From Polytrichum commune (Eukaryota > Streptophyta > Polytrichopsida > Polytrichales > Polytrichaceae): 64,000 nt of DNA. Numbering within the stretch: the first letter of the stretch is position 1; every line of letters starts with the position of its first letter. This document shows, piece by piece, positions 32,359-44,489 of this stretch. The DNA is taken from contig OX485808.1 of the NCBI GenBank assembly GCA_950295325.1, forward strand, positions 35,486,527-35,550,526, written 5' to 3'. Both the position numbers and the translations under genes were made by a program. A model generated the notes under the pieces. It was not told the origin of the DNA and did not search any database. It was given only the letters and a program-made list of their open reading frames with translations.

Positions 32359-35300
32359 ATGTCTGAGGAGCAGCAGCCAGTGAAGCGCTATGTCGTGCAC
32401 ATTCCCTCGCACGAGGAAGTGTTGCAAAATTCTCGGCCTCAGCCTCCACAATCTTTTTTTCGTCCATCCTCGTCGTCTTCGTCTACCGGAGTGGCCAATT
32501 CGTCCGGACCAGCAACCTCATTCACGGATGCTTTTTCGTTCGTTAGGCAGACAGAGTTCTATACTCCGCCTCCTGTTCCTCCTCCTGCACCGCCCGGTGT
32601 GCCTCCAGGAGGCAGTTCGACGAGCGGCTTCACTCAAGAGTATACGTGTTCTTACATTGATTACATTGAAGGATTTTCTGTGTTTAAACTTTTCTTATAT
32701 TGAGATGGTTATTGAGATGGTGTGATACAAGAGTTGATGTGTTTTTTAATAGCTGATGTATACAAATTCTGAGTATGTATGAATTGCTCTTGTGTGCTGC
32801 GGTAATGGTATTGTAAAATTGCACTGTCTGCTTACATTTGAGGAACATTTCATGGAGAGTATTGCTGAAGATGATTAAGTTTACTTCATTCAACATTACT
32901 GGCTCTCGTTGTCGAGGATGACAGAAACAGAGGCCTAGGGTTTTATGTTTTTAAGTGCATTATTTGCTCTTCTTGCAATAACATAGAATAAGTTTTAACT
33001 CTATGCGGATATTAAGCCCGACAAGCATACGCTGCCTATCAAATCTTGTTTTTAAAATGTTTTTTTCACAATTCTTCCTGACATTGATTAAATTGGACTA
33101 TTTTATGCACGAATTGATTTCCTCATTTTGGGATGGTGATATCCAATAGTTTAAATGTTCTTAACAGTTGGTGTATTCAAGTTAATGTATGAATGGAGCA
33201 TTTCTTGTCTGTTGCGGTAATGGCATGGGAAGATTGCACTGTTTGCTTACATTTTGAGGGACATTTTCTCGAGAGTTTCGCCTAAGCTGCTTTATAATTG
33301 CCTCAACATCACTGGCTAGTGTTGTCGAGGATGATAGTAACAGAGGCCTAGGGTTTTACTTTTTAAGTGTATTTAATTGCTCTTCTCGCCTTCACATAGA
33401 ATAGGTGATGCTTCTATGTAGCTTTTAATGTTGATCAGCATTGACTACCTATCCAATCTTAAATTTTGTGCACAAAAAGAGTATGTTTTTTGGTTACATA
33501 GATTTCAGAGGATTTTATGCACGATTGATTTCTTCTTCTTCTTGAGATGGTGAGATTCAAGAGTTTTAGTGTTTTCTAATAGTCGATGTATTCAGGTTAA
33601 AGTATGGACGGATTTCTCTTGTTTGTGGTGATCATGGTATTGGAAAATTGCACTGTCTGCGTACAATTGAGGAACAATTTATTGAGAGTCTTGCCGAAGC
33701 TGCGTATTTGCCTCAGCAGTTCTGGCTATTGCTGTCGAGGATGACAGTCATAGAGACCTAGAATTTCATTTTTTCAAGTGTGTTTGTTTTCTCTTCTTGC
33801 AATCACATAGAATAAGTGATGACTCTATGTAGATTGCAAGCTTGATCACCATACAATATCAAATCTTGGATAGGCAGTTCACATCAAGGTTTATTTGCTT
33901 GTCATATAGGGTTCCGCTTCCAGCTCTTACTGGACAATCACGCAATGCAATCATCGTTAGTCGCCGCCAGGTTTACCACCCTGTCTCTCTTACTGTGCTT
34001 TCGTGTCATTTATGTGTTTGCATGTTGGCAAAAAATCTTTGACTGAAGCAGGGCAACAACTTTCTTGTGGCTGCATTGCATTTGATGATATATATTTACC
34101 AAAAATGAAGCTGAACAAAGAATGAAATGTCTGCAGCAAGGAAATCCAGTTCTGAAATATATACGAAATTTGCGATGGGTTTACGGCGAAATTGTTCCAG
34201 ACTATATTCTCGGCCAGACAACTTGTGCTCTTTACCTAAGGTCTCAATTTGAGTTTCCAGATCAGGATGTATGACTTTCGCTTTTTGTGTACAGCAATTC
34301 AACTTAATGGCTTTAAAGTTTCAAAGTAGATATCAATGTGAGACAATAACTTGTTTATCGTGAAACTAATTGTGGTGTTTGGTGTTTCTCAGTTTACGGT
34401 ACCATCTACTCCACCCTGATTATCTCTACTTCCGCATCCGAGAGCTACAGAAGAGCTTTCGATTACGGGTGATACTTTGCCATGTTGATGTGGTGAGTCA
34501 TCCACCATTTAAATCTCCTGTAGAAGGTTTCTGTGAATGGCGTGTTCAAGATTCAAGTATGATTAACATAAGACCTAATGTACCTAACTATCTCCATTTG
34601 GCTATAATATTCAACCATTTTGTATCAGGGTATTGCAGAGGTTGCTTCTAGCCTGAGAAACTTAAGTTTTCCTCATTTCGTGACTGTTTCAGGAAGATGT
34701 CATTAAACCACTCCATGAGGTCACCAAGACAGCTTTGCTTCACGATTGTAGCCTTCTCTGTGCATGGAGGTGATGCGCTCTTGAGCTCGAATCTGTCTCC
34801 TCCTCGCTCTAATATGTATTTATGTCTTCAGTGTGCTCTATTAGCCATGCACATTGATGAAGATATTGTAATTGGTTCATGATGCAGTTTGGAAGAATGT
34901 GCTCGTTATTTGGAGACATTAAAAATGTATGAAAATAAACCTGCTGACAACATTCAGGAACGCACTGATCATGATTACCTTTCTAGGGTATGCATCAGTT
35001 TCTTCCCTTGGACTCTGATTTCCATGCTCTGATGGAATGGAATGGCCAGTCAGATGCCTTGGATTCTCTTTTGCTTCCTATTTGATTGTACAAAGGTTCT
35101 GCTCATGTTGGTTGTGCTGGCTCCTAACTCGACATATGCTACAGTTGACCAGCTCACTGACAACAGTGAGACACGTGAATAAGACCGATGTCATCACCCT
35201 AGGCACCACATTTGGGGTGCGTCTCATTACCATGCTGTTCAATTTCTACATGGTGTTGTAGTATCTATCCTGCACTTTTAAAATTGAGGATGGCGTTAAC

Positions 35301-35943
35301 TTTCTGAAGGTGTTTCGATACTCTCATGTGCAGACCTTGGCTGCAGTAGTAGGAGCTTCAATGGAAGAACTAGCACGTTGTCCAGGGATCGGTGAACGAA
35401 AAGTATGTTCTTAACTGAAAGCATATGGGTTGTAGATACATGTTTATATATCTTCTGTCAGCACCTTGCAACAGCCATTTAGATACTAAACAATTATGTA
35501 AAATTTAATGCACTCCATGTGTAATCTTAGCATTTTCATTCTTACAAATTAGTCATCTAAAGTGTTAACAACATGCTCTGTGAGTTGGCTTTGTGTGGTA
35601 GGTAAAACGACTATATGATGCTTTTCATGAGCCTTTTCGACGAACTACGAAGCAGCTTCGCGTGGACAGCATGGGGGTTATCACCGATCAGGGTGCCACC
35701 GTTGCTGCAAGTAATCCAGCAGATACTGAGGGAGCAGGTGCAACTGAAACAGCAAGTGTAGGTGTTAGCAAAATACAAGATAGTGAGCCTGAAGTTTCTG
35801 TTCGAGAAGCTTTAGATGCTGCTTATGTGAAGGTTGTGAAACGCAAAGTAGCTACAAATAATGAAACATCTACAGATAGATTAAATACCAATGGAACAAA
35901 GACGGTTGCTAATCCAGAAATTGAAGTGATAGATATTACCTAA
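32359..35943 (+). CDS. ERCC1: ERCC1/RAD10-type DNA excision repair protein (9 exons, 401 residues)
   Basis: Non-catalytic partner of XPF, forming the structure-specific endonuclease that cuts 5' of lesions in nucleotide excision repair and in crosslink and recombination repair, in the nucleus. Exons by hand: 32359-32639, 33910-33970, 34137-34240, 34393-34492, 34693-34769, 34888-34987, 35145-35216, 35334-35402, 35602-35943. All introns are GT-AG and phases close. The central domain (about residues 115-240) shows [58 protein letters not shown] and [18 protein letters not shown]. The C-terminal XPF-binding double helix-hairpin-helix has [17 protein letters not shown] and [20 protein letters not shown] (about 245-305). 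The N-terminus is Ser/Pro-rich and a tail of about 90 residues is less conserved. Length fits plant ERCC1 (about 400 residues). Confidence 0.93.
32700..33895 (+). repeat. Three diverged ~415-bp tandem repeats filling ERCC1 intron 1
   Basis: The same ordered marks recur three times: TTGCACTGTCTGCTTAC (about 32819, 33235, 33650), GTCGAGGATGACAG (about 32914, 33325, 33736), CTCTTCTTGCAATCACATAG-like (about 32969, 33381, 33792), then TATCAAATCTTG-like. Spacing is about 410-416 bp and the copies differ at many positions, so the triplication is old. Confidence 0.8.
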
Positions 35944-36485
35944 TCCATTTGTCTTTGTATCCTCTGAGGTTTATACCCTTGGGAGTTACTCTCATTGATG
36001 AATTGTCTGACTTGGCACATGGAAACATCAGAGCTTCGTCTGGGCTTCATCTTCATCTTCTCATGCAAAATTCAAGAGAAAGCATGGTGATAGCTGCCAG
36101 AGTATCCTCTCTCCAGGTGTAAGTTCCCATGGCTTTGATACCATGCTATTGGTGATCTTCTTAATCCAGTTTATGACCTGATTTCTTGGAGTTCTTAAGA
36201 TGAGGTTTCCCTTTACATAGCACGTAGGCTGCACATCTGACATTCACACAACAATTGCATTATCAACCTTCTTCGGGGCTAGAGGGCGAGAATCTGACTC
36301 CAAAGTTGCCACAGGTGCGAATAATAGTGATGCTTCATCTTTGAGTTTGTCTAAGGAAGATGGGTCTTGATTGATTGCTTTTTCTGACTAGTCCACTTCC
36401 CTTAGGACATGAAACACATGATTAATATGAGATGCTTAGCAAATCCAAATTCAGGCTGCAACCACATTCTCATACTTTTTGGAGC

Positions 36486-36671
36486 TCATATGAATCTCAT
36501 TATCAAAGTGAAGCTTCTTGCGCTCGTGAAATGGTCGTATAGGTCTTCCCAATTATATTGACTATTGAATACAATATGGTTATCATATTTGAGCACACAA
36601 GTCCAATCTTTTTTAATATGTGTCTTTTGGGTATTTGTTCTTGAAGTCACACCAAACCACATACCACTCAA
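36486..36671 (-). repeat. Dispersed coding-like repeat R2, copy 2
   Basis: Minus-strand frame of 61 codons (MWFGVTSRTNTQKTHIKKDW … YNWEDLYDH) resembling 16903-17085 on the plus strand. Adjacent minus-strand sequence near 36480-36530 also reads protein-like in another frame (FHERKKLHFDNEIHMSS), suggesting a frame-broken relic. Confidence 0.45.
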
Positions 36672-37639
36672 ATATGGGTGTCCGGTTAAGATAAGTAACT
36701 GAAATAGGATTGTCTACCTTAGCCCAATGTGTCATTGAGAAACACACATCTCCATAATTGGAGGGACCTTGAAGAATATTTTTCCCCCTTCCAACGTGAA
36801 ACCCTTACCCAAACTACACCCCCCTTACCCTTCCCCAAGGGCAAATCTCTAGGTTCTCAGCTGGTTGGCTTAAAATATCATGTTCACTTTGATACTCTCA
36901 CTATGACTACATGGATCAGGGGTGGACTCTCACTACAGTAGTGATAGGGGGCATCATAAATCAAGTGATAGGAAGGTCACCCATCCTATAATATATTGGC
37001 CTTAGGTTGCTTACCCTTGACATCATACACTTTTAAAATGTCACCTATCTTTCTATGAACAAAAGATGTAGGTGACTTTCAAAAGATTTTTGTTCAATTG
37101 AGAGAATAGTAGAGAAAATAATGATTGTAATTTTTTTCACTAGCATGAAAAGCTTGTTTGCCCATGACCAGACATGTTGTATTGTATGGTTGAAGGCTTG
37201 GCCACACCAAACATTGGTTGCCATTCCTCCCACCAGTGTTGGTGGGTCCATGTAATTTGAATAACATAAGAAAAAGAAATCTCTCTTATTTGCAAAGAGA
37301 TTTGACCTTGTTGATGTCCTTTATTGAACACTAGCAGAGGGTTCAAAGTTCAAGGAAATGAGTCAGGGTGGTAGAATAAGGGAGACCAACACCCTTGAAG
37401 GTCCAAGGGACAACATTCATTTTTGTGATGAATTGTGTTTTACCTTGGGCCCACTTATGTTGGTCAAGGCCATAGTGATCAATGTCTAGTGGGGCCAAGG
37501 CATGAAGGGGAATTGCAAACACTGACTACTTTCAAAATGTAGGAGAAAATCCAATCATGCTACAATGCAAAATAGACAACTGAAGGGGAAGAAAAAGTTC
37601 TATATATGTAGATTTCAGATGATTCCTCTAACTCATTTA

Positions 37640-37860
37640 ATTCTATTGCCTATATGGTGTTTGTAACACAATTGGAAGGCGTGAGTGCATACCGCCAATG
37701 GCAACGTTGAGGATGAACAAAGATCCAAATGCAGCTCGGAAGCGATACCAAAGTGGGGGTGGCCGTACAGGTGCCAGTGGTTGTTCCCACGCAATACTTC
37801 GGATCGTTTTTGGTTGTAATGTGGCAGTCAACCCTGCACATATACCAAAACTTTTGAGTG
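37640..37860. other. Unassigned open block with possible minus-strand terminal exon
   Basis: On the minus strand a frame of about 62 codons follows a plausible acceptor (TATATGTGCAG) and ends at a stop near 37643, with a hydrophobic segment (FGSLFILNVAIGG). On the plus strand another frame is open over the same bases. No upstream exon with a matching phase was found, so it is not called as a gene. Confidence 0.25.
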
Positions 37861-40800
37861 ATTCTTGTTAATAACCAATATGGGATTCCAATGCACTAAA
37901 GTATGGCATATATGAGTTCTATTTGCAATAGTTATGGGGACTCCAATTTTATTGGTAGATGCTACAAAACCAACATGACAACTTGATGTTATGTTGGTGG
38001 GCATTGTACCAATCCAGATGTACTTAAAATGTAAGATTTTAGATTGTTGGTTTTAGCACCATCTATCTTACCTAAGAAATGTGGTCCTAAAACATACATT
38101 TCCCCCACAACTCACCCACTTTTCCTGAGGATATTAAACAAGTGATTAGAAAATTACTACAAGATGATTAACAAATCCAAGAACACAAACATTATCAATC
38201 CAAGAATCAACCACAATGTGAAGAAATAATGTGTCACAAACCGCAAATGATACCCAGGCTCACAAAATTCAAAGATAAAGTAGAGTATTGTTACGTAAAG
38301 ACTGCAGACACTTTCCTCATAATTTCGTTTGAAACCTTCACTCATTTCCGAAGTGGAAGATTCTTTTCAACCTCAAACGATCATAGAGGCCTCCCCAAAG
38401 TTGCGGACTATTGAGCTAAGAAAATCATTTTGAAACACGCAATCTAATCTATTTTGAACACATTTTTTTAGTGCATGTTATTAGATGCAAACCTAATCCA
38501 CGCACTACTCAAATACATGTGTCCAATCAAGGTGACCGCATTAAGCATGTTTATGCTACCTGTGCCTAATTGAGATGCACCAAATATTAATTTTAGTGTA
38601 TACAAAAAAGAAAAAAAATATTTGGCTGTAAATTTGTGTTGTTCTACAAAATGAAGTGAACGAGTTTTGGACTCGTTTGAGTTTTTATCAGCGGATGCGG
38701 AAAAATTAGAGTAGCGAAAATCATGTGCACATGTTTTAGTTAAAACTAGTAATTGATCAAAACATGGCTGGTGCGAAAATACTTGAAAATTTTGAAAACA
38801 CGATCTCATGATCTCATGATCTTAAAATCGTTGTTGTTTCAATACATCAAATGGTTCATGAACAATTAGCGGTCGTAAGAAACAAGAGACGTTATCGATA
38901 TATCTCACCCAAAGGAGGAGGATCTTTCTTCACTTTATTTGGTAAGAACTTGGGAACTCGGTCGGTGTCCTTCTCGCTCATTCTGGTCTTTCTCTTATCA
39001 AAACATCAAATTCTCCAACACTTTGCTCAATTTGCTCTATAAAAGTTACGTAAAATAGGTATCTTCAACTTTCATTATCATTTTCATGTGAAATCCAAAT
39101 GTATCAGTCAACCAACCGTCTTCATGCGAGTCAAAGCCCTTGGAATCCTGCTCATGTGCATGGAACTTTTTTTGCACTTCATCCATTCAAAGTAGTTTTC
39201 GTCCATTCTATGTCCCAAAAGCTATAAATCAAACATAGCAATAACTTGGATGCCTACGTATATTTGAGTGGTATTTGGTTATGTGTGGATTTAAGAACGG
39301 ACGTTTGCAAAACCCGGTGTCCGTTCTTAGTTTAGTGAGTTTGGTGGTAGATCAAGCCTGCATTTAGAGCATATTTGTTGGAACAATACATGTGGCATAC
39401 CTAATTTAGATAAATATTTTTAACATATGTATACTGGGGGTTTGCAAGGGTTAGGGTTTTGCTCTCCCTAGCCAAGGAAGCAAGGACGTGCCACTAAGCA
39501 ACCGTGCACCTCCCAATGCTAACAATAAATATAAATGGTCATCCCCAAATGCATCAGAGTGTCTTCAAGTTAGACTCTCTTTTTAATATTTATTTTGCTC
39601 ACAAATTGTTCAAGCTTGATGCATCTCACAATATGCATTTTGCATTTAACATGCTAATGGATTTTGAAACAACGAGATTGGACAAAACCTTGTGCATTTA
39701 TGATTAGGTTGGATCAAAATTGCATGCATGGACATTATATCCATGCTCAGTTTGGCCATAAGAGGAATTTGCAAAAGCATGTGTAGAATGCTAGAAATCT
39801 TAAGAAGTTCTATTCAAAACTTTAATTCTCATGAAATTGTTCATTATGGTTTTGTATTTCATTTTCATTGCCATATGTTGGGGGGTTGTAGTGGACACCG
39901 ACTTCTAGTAATGTTAGAGGCCAAATTCAACCCATCAAATTTTAGTCATAATTCCAAAGTGGGTAACCACAATATTCATCATGTACATCTGTAGACTAAA
40001 TTTGAGTGACATATGCATCATAAACATTAAAAAGAAATTGTCATGAACATAAAGTAGACATAAATAGCTACATGTTAGTTTTGTCGCTTTTAGACTCTAA
40101 AACATTTGTAACACTCGAGGAAGACAAAATGCATTCATAAATATACACCCATAGAATTTCCACAATGGGTAGGAAACATGCACTCTTTGGTGGAGATCTA
40201 GACATAGAAGGGATTTCCCATAAGGCGTCCACTTACTTCTCACTCAAATCACTACCCACCCTCCCACTACCCTACACAACACATTTTTCTAATGATAAGA
40301 AGAATATGTATCCGCACCTTTAATACCCCTAATTTGAGAGTCCCAAATTTGAGTGCCATTTCCACCGCCACAACCACAACTTTCAAAGGGGTTTACTTTT
40401 AGATTACAGTGGACACCAAAGTCGAGGGGTTTACATGTATATTGGTTTATTTGATGTGAGCAAGTGTGGATTTACGTATCCACATCATGATTGTATAGGT
40501 TTTATCTTAAACACAAATACAAACACGCACCTTACAATCCCTTCACAATTAACACTACTGAAAATTTGCCCATTACATCCATCTATTGTGACTTGTTTTG
40601 TTGCAACTCACAGTGAGAAAATGCATGAATAGATCATTTTAGTTCTCAACCAAAGGGTTTTGATTGTCAATTGTTCAAAAACTGCAACCAAAAACCTTTG
40701 GCCATAATTATTTGTTTATGCATTTTCTCGCCATGAATCGCCATGAACAGGTCGCAATGTATGATTGTGATGGACAAGCTTTCTTCTCATGTAAGGTGGG

Positions 40801-41850
40801 CACAAGTAATAGCTAATATTAAGTATTAGTCATTCACAAAGACATCAAATTCAATTTCATATATATTTGGGTGAGCCATAAATTGTAGCACACACTTGTT
40901 GTGAGTTTATTGAGTTAAAACGATATTGAATTGGGTATGTAGGTAATACTAGACTGTGAGTGAGTTCATAAATGAGCAAGCATTGTTTAGAGATATGAAG
41001 ACCCATGCTTCAAATGTCGTAGTTTGTACTTGCCGTGGTGACATTATGGAGGTGATTGTATACTAAAAAAAACCATGGACATGATGTGTGTAGACATTTG
41101 ACACCATCTCGGAGGCATTAAAGAAAGGAGTATGGTGACAAATTAGTCCGGAATTGACCAAAAAATATGGAGTTATCTAAAAATTAGTTATTATGAACCG
41201 TCTATAGAGTGGCTTTTAGTTTGGATGGTGTGAAATATACTTGATGATATGCAACAAGTTCCCATAACCAAAGGCAAGCTCCTTCATACTCCATTGTACT
41301 TGGTTACATCTAGTTCCTCACAAACTTGCTTGAGTTGGGGCTTCACATGCTTAAACACCACATCTTGATTTTGAAGATTACAATTTGGTTTCAACTACTA
41401 TAAGGGTTGAATATGGCGCTAAGAATTACAAAGGAGCATGATCTGAAGCAGGAGCCACACACAACTGCAAAAATGGTCTGCGGAAATACATCCCTTATTT
41501 GATGCAAAGACCCAAAATAAGAAAACGCATAGATTTCTTCCAACATTTTTGGAACCGGAATATGATTTCCATGTAGGATTGGATTTTCAATCAACCAATG
41601 CAAGATGAACATGTGATGAAATTCAAGAATCTTCATCTGTTGAGAAACACTCTACAAGATATTCATCTACCCGAAACACTCTACAATAATTTGCTTCCAA
41701 AAAGTTTGCTTCCAATTTGCGTTGCATTTTGGGCATTTACATACATCACTAAAACAAATACCATTAAAACGGGTTTTTTCCTCTCCTTTCTTAAACCAAG
41801 TCAAACCTAACCACATTAAAGGGTGCAACTTGTAGGTGTAATTCAATCTT

Positions 41851-44489
41851 TCATTTCTTCTTTATACTTGATTTCTTTCTTGGCTTGGGGTCTTCATTTG
41901 CTTTATCTTCCTCTTCTTTCTTCTTTGCTTCGGCCTCCGCAAGAGCTCTTGCAATATTTCTAGGGCTCGTTGGATCTTTATCCAACAAATATTGGGCCAA
42001 AGTAGCCACGGGATCTGGAGGTCTAAATGCCAAACAAAAGATATTATCTTCAATTTCGTGTACAATCCATATATTCACAACACCATTTGCATGTGCGCCC
42101 AATCACTCACACAATTATTTACCAACATCTTCAAGCTAAACACATCTTGAATGATCTAAAGGATCTAAAGTGATTCACGCAATTGTTTCCTTGAGAATAT
42201 GACATATACCATATTATTTTAAAGAATCTATATATGGTCTTTTTAGATCTTCAATAAAAAATTTCATCAAATTCAATTCATTGTGCACACTCTATTTCTT
42301 TATAGGATTTGAATATGTTACACTATATTTTGAGTATACAATGTAAATTTTTACCTCTCCACTGCTATCTTCCGACAACCTTCCATGAGGAGTGGAACAA
42401 CTGCATCTTCCTAACCAAAGTACGAGTTAAATTTGTGGTTTTTTTCATTGCTAACAATCTACCTCAAGGTGATCAGTGTTCAAGATTGAAGTCTTCAATG
42501 CCCTTCAAACGCGATTTGGCCCTTCAAAATATACCTCTCTCAAAACAGCCCTTCAAAATGCAACCCCAAACTCAAAATGAAAACTTCACTTGACGTCCTC
42601 AAAATTTTTACACCCGTCAACACTGTAGCGCTACAGTGACGAGGAGGTCGCTACAGTGACAACCTCAACACCTAGCAAATGATTCATTCAACATCAATCT
42701 GACTTGGAATTCAACTTTTTAGGTCTTGCAAAAGATTGGAATCCAACCCTTTCTTTGGTAAGCATTGAGTCAGTGTTGTAGTGTGATGTGATTCAATCAA
42801 TGTGAAATCAGTGCTGATTTGGGTCTACAAATTTAAAGGTTTGTGATGTAATTCACAGGCTAATCACGAATGAATGTTTTTTGTGGGGTGAAGGCCAGCA
42901 CACTGGTCCTGACTTGTCCATTTTCAATGCGGCCCGGCTTTTTAGCCCGAAGCACTATCCCGTAGATGAATTGGGCAGAGGGACATTAACGGAACAATGG
43001 TTGAACCGGTTGGTGACACATTTCCGTTGGAGCGATGACCTTGTTAATCAATGCAATGTGCGCCGAAGTATGCAAGAAGCTTGGGTTTTTTGTGGCAATG
43101 ACCGGGAGTTCATGATTAATTGGCCAACTATGATGTCGCTATGGCAAGCCATACTTGTGATCCCAACTAGCACTGCTGTTTGTGAGCGTGGTTTTTCAAA
43201 GCAAAATTGGGTTAAGAGTGAAAGGAGAACTAGACTCAACCTTGACACACTAGATGCTTTAATGAGGGTTAGTCTAAATGGGTTAGGAGTTGAATTCATG
43301 GATTGGGATAGTATTTTTGAATCTTGGAAAATTGGCACAAGAACCAACAAGCGTAGGGCATTATCACTAGAAGAGGTGGAGTTAGATGGTTGATTCTTAA
43401 TTCTTCACATTGTATTGGAAGCATGCACCATATAAATCATGCATAAGTTTAATATGAGTTTTTTATATTTTATTTCTATATTACTGAATTGATGTCTTGA
43501 ATTTGAACTAGCCCTTCAACCGAAGGGCTCAAATTCTAGAGCCCTTCAAAATGAAACTCATATGAGGGCTTCAATCTTGAACACTGAAGGTGATGTACTT
43601 TCGTAGGACTAAAATTATTCCAAAGAACTCCACACAACATGCATGTGCAACCAAATTACTCCTTTGTGAAATTAGCTCTACATGCTTCCATATAATGACT
43701 TTGAAAATCAAACGCTCACTAGGTAATCTTGAATGGGCATTGTCTTCACATTTGGTTTGGGTGGGGGTTCTTCCTCCTTCGTCTCCTCCTTTATTAATTA
43801 ACGACCCACTAGCTATTCAGTAAATGCACAATATACAATAAACGAATGAAAACACCAAAATGACACTCTTAAAATACTCAAGATTCCATGTTATATTTCT
43901 AAATTGGCCAGGAATTGTCATCAACGATCATCAATTCTTACATTTGCTATGTGAATCGAATGAAATTTAAGTTTCTTTTCAGATATTATTGCATAATATA
44001 CACCCAATACAAAATCTTGAGGAGATGTTTTTTTGGGAGTGAGCACTCTCTAGTGTATTGTATAATGTTGTGGTCATTGTGATACATAGAAATTCTTTGC
44101 CATAGGAGTTGTTGACACCTTCTAGTGATGAGTTTTAAGGCTATCACCCTAAACTATATAAGTTGAAAGTATTTTATAAGACATGTTTACTTTCTGCAAA
44201 GATGAATGCAATTATATTGTGTTGTAGACTCTTCAAAGTTCATTTTATGAGCATATCATGTGAATTGAATTGCAAACTTGGAAAATAATAATAATAAAAA
44301 AACAATGTCACCTCAATTTTACTCCCTTCTTTCCGTTTACCTGATCCACACATTAATACACTACAATTAGTTCGATAATGGTTGTTAGAGATACAATAAC
44401 AAAAGTGATCTTGGACATAAATTTGCATTTTATGATAACTTCCAACACTTACCAGCATCCGAAGGGCGAGCTTTCCCTTTATCTGCCAT
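41851..44489 (-). CDS. DPY30: DPY30-like protein (5 exons, 120 residues)
   Basis: Small dimeric core subunit of COMPASS-type histone H3K4 methyltransferases; in organisms with flagella, DPY-30 motifs also dock axonemal proteins. Exons by hand, minus strand: 44489-44453, 44340-44312, 43788-43720, 42410-42355, 42022-41851. All borders are GT-AG and phases close to one 121-codon frame. The N-terminus is basic/acidic low complexity (MADKGKARPSDA, KEEEPPPKP). The DPY-30 helix pair is split over three exons: MPIQDYL, then EDAVVPLLMEGCRKIAVE, then RPPDPVATLAQYLLDKDP, as in human DPY30 (YLDQTVVPILLQGL…ERPPNPIEFLASYLLK). A Lys/Glu-rich tail (about 40 residues) follows, longer than in animals. A deleted hAT element sits in intron 3. 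The start ATG is the first in a possible longer first exon. Too short and split to appear as one ORF. Confidence 0.85.
42474..43586 (+). mobile_element. hAT element, deletion derivative (1,113 bp), with 8-bp TSD
   Basis: Terminal inverted repeats CAGTGTTCAAGATTGAAG (42474-42491) and its exact complement (43569-43586), flanked by identical 8-bp duplications AAGGTGAT (42466-42473 and 43587-43594). The 8-bp TSD and the CAG…CTG ends are diagnostic of hAT. Subterminal CCCTTCAAA motifs repeat on both sides (near 42501, 42519, 42541 and 43508, 43541), as expected of transposase binding sites. It lies in intron 3 of the DPY30 gene, opposite in orientation. Perfect TIRs and TSD indicate a recent insertion. 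It keeps only the C-terminal part of a transposase and cannot move by itself. Confidence 0.92.
42881..43393 (+). pseudogene. hAT transposase C-terminal fragment (dimerisation domain)
   Basis: A 170-codon open frame with the hAT C-terminal dimerisation signature: WPTMMSLWQAILVIPTSTAV, CERGFSKQNWVKSERRTRL, then LDTLDALMRVSLNG. The N-terminal BED zinc finger and the RNase H-like catalytic core are missing. It resembles the ZNF862-type hAT proteins. The frame has stayed open, either because the insertion is young or because the fragment is translated. The stop at 43391-43393 is about 190 bp before the right TIR, the usual distance, so the deletion removed the element's 5' coding part. Confidence 0.85.

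Larger units (their letters stand above)
35944..41850. other. Intergenic between ERCC1 and DPY30; no complete gene recognised
   Basis: The first few hundred bases presumably hold the ERCC1 3' UTR. The stretch includes repeat R2 copy 2 (36486-36671) and a GC-richer block at 37640-37860 that is open in several frames on both strands. The remainder is AT-rich, with short ORFs that lack family resemblance or splice support. Confidence 0.45.

Noticed and set aside
31941-32451. Short ORFs on both strands before ERCC1
   Set aside because: They lie in the promoter/leader and match no family.
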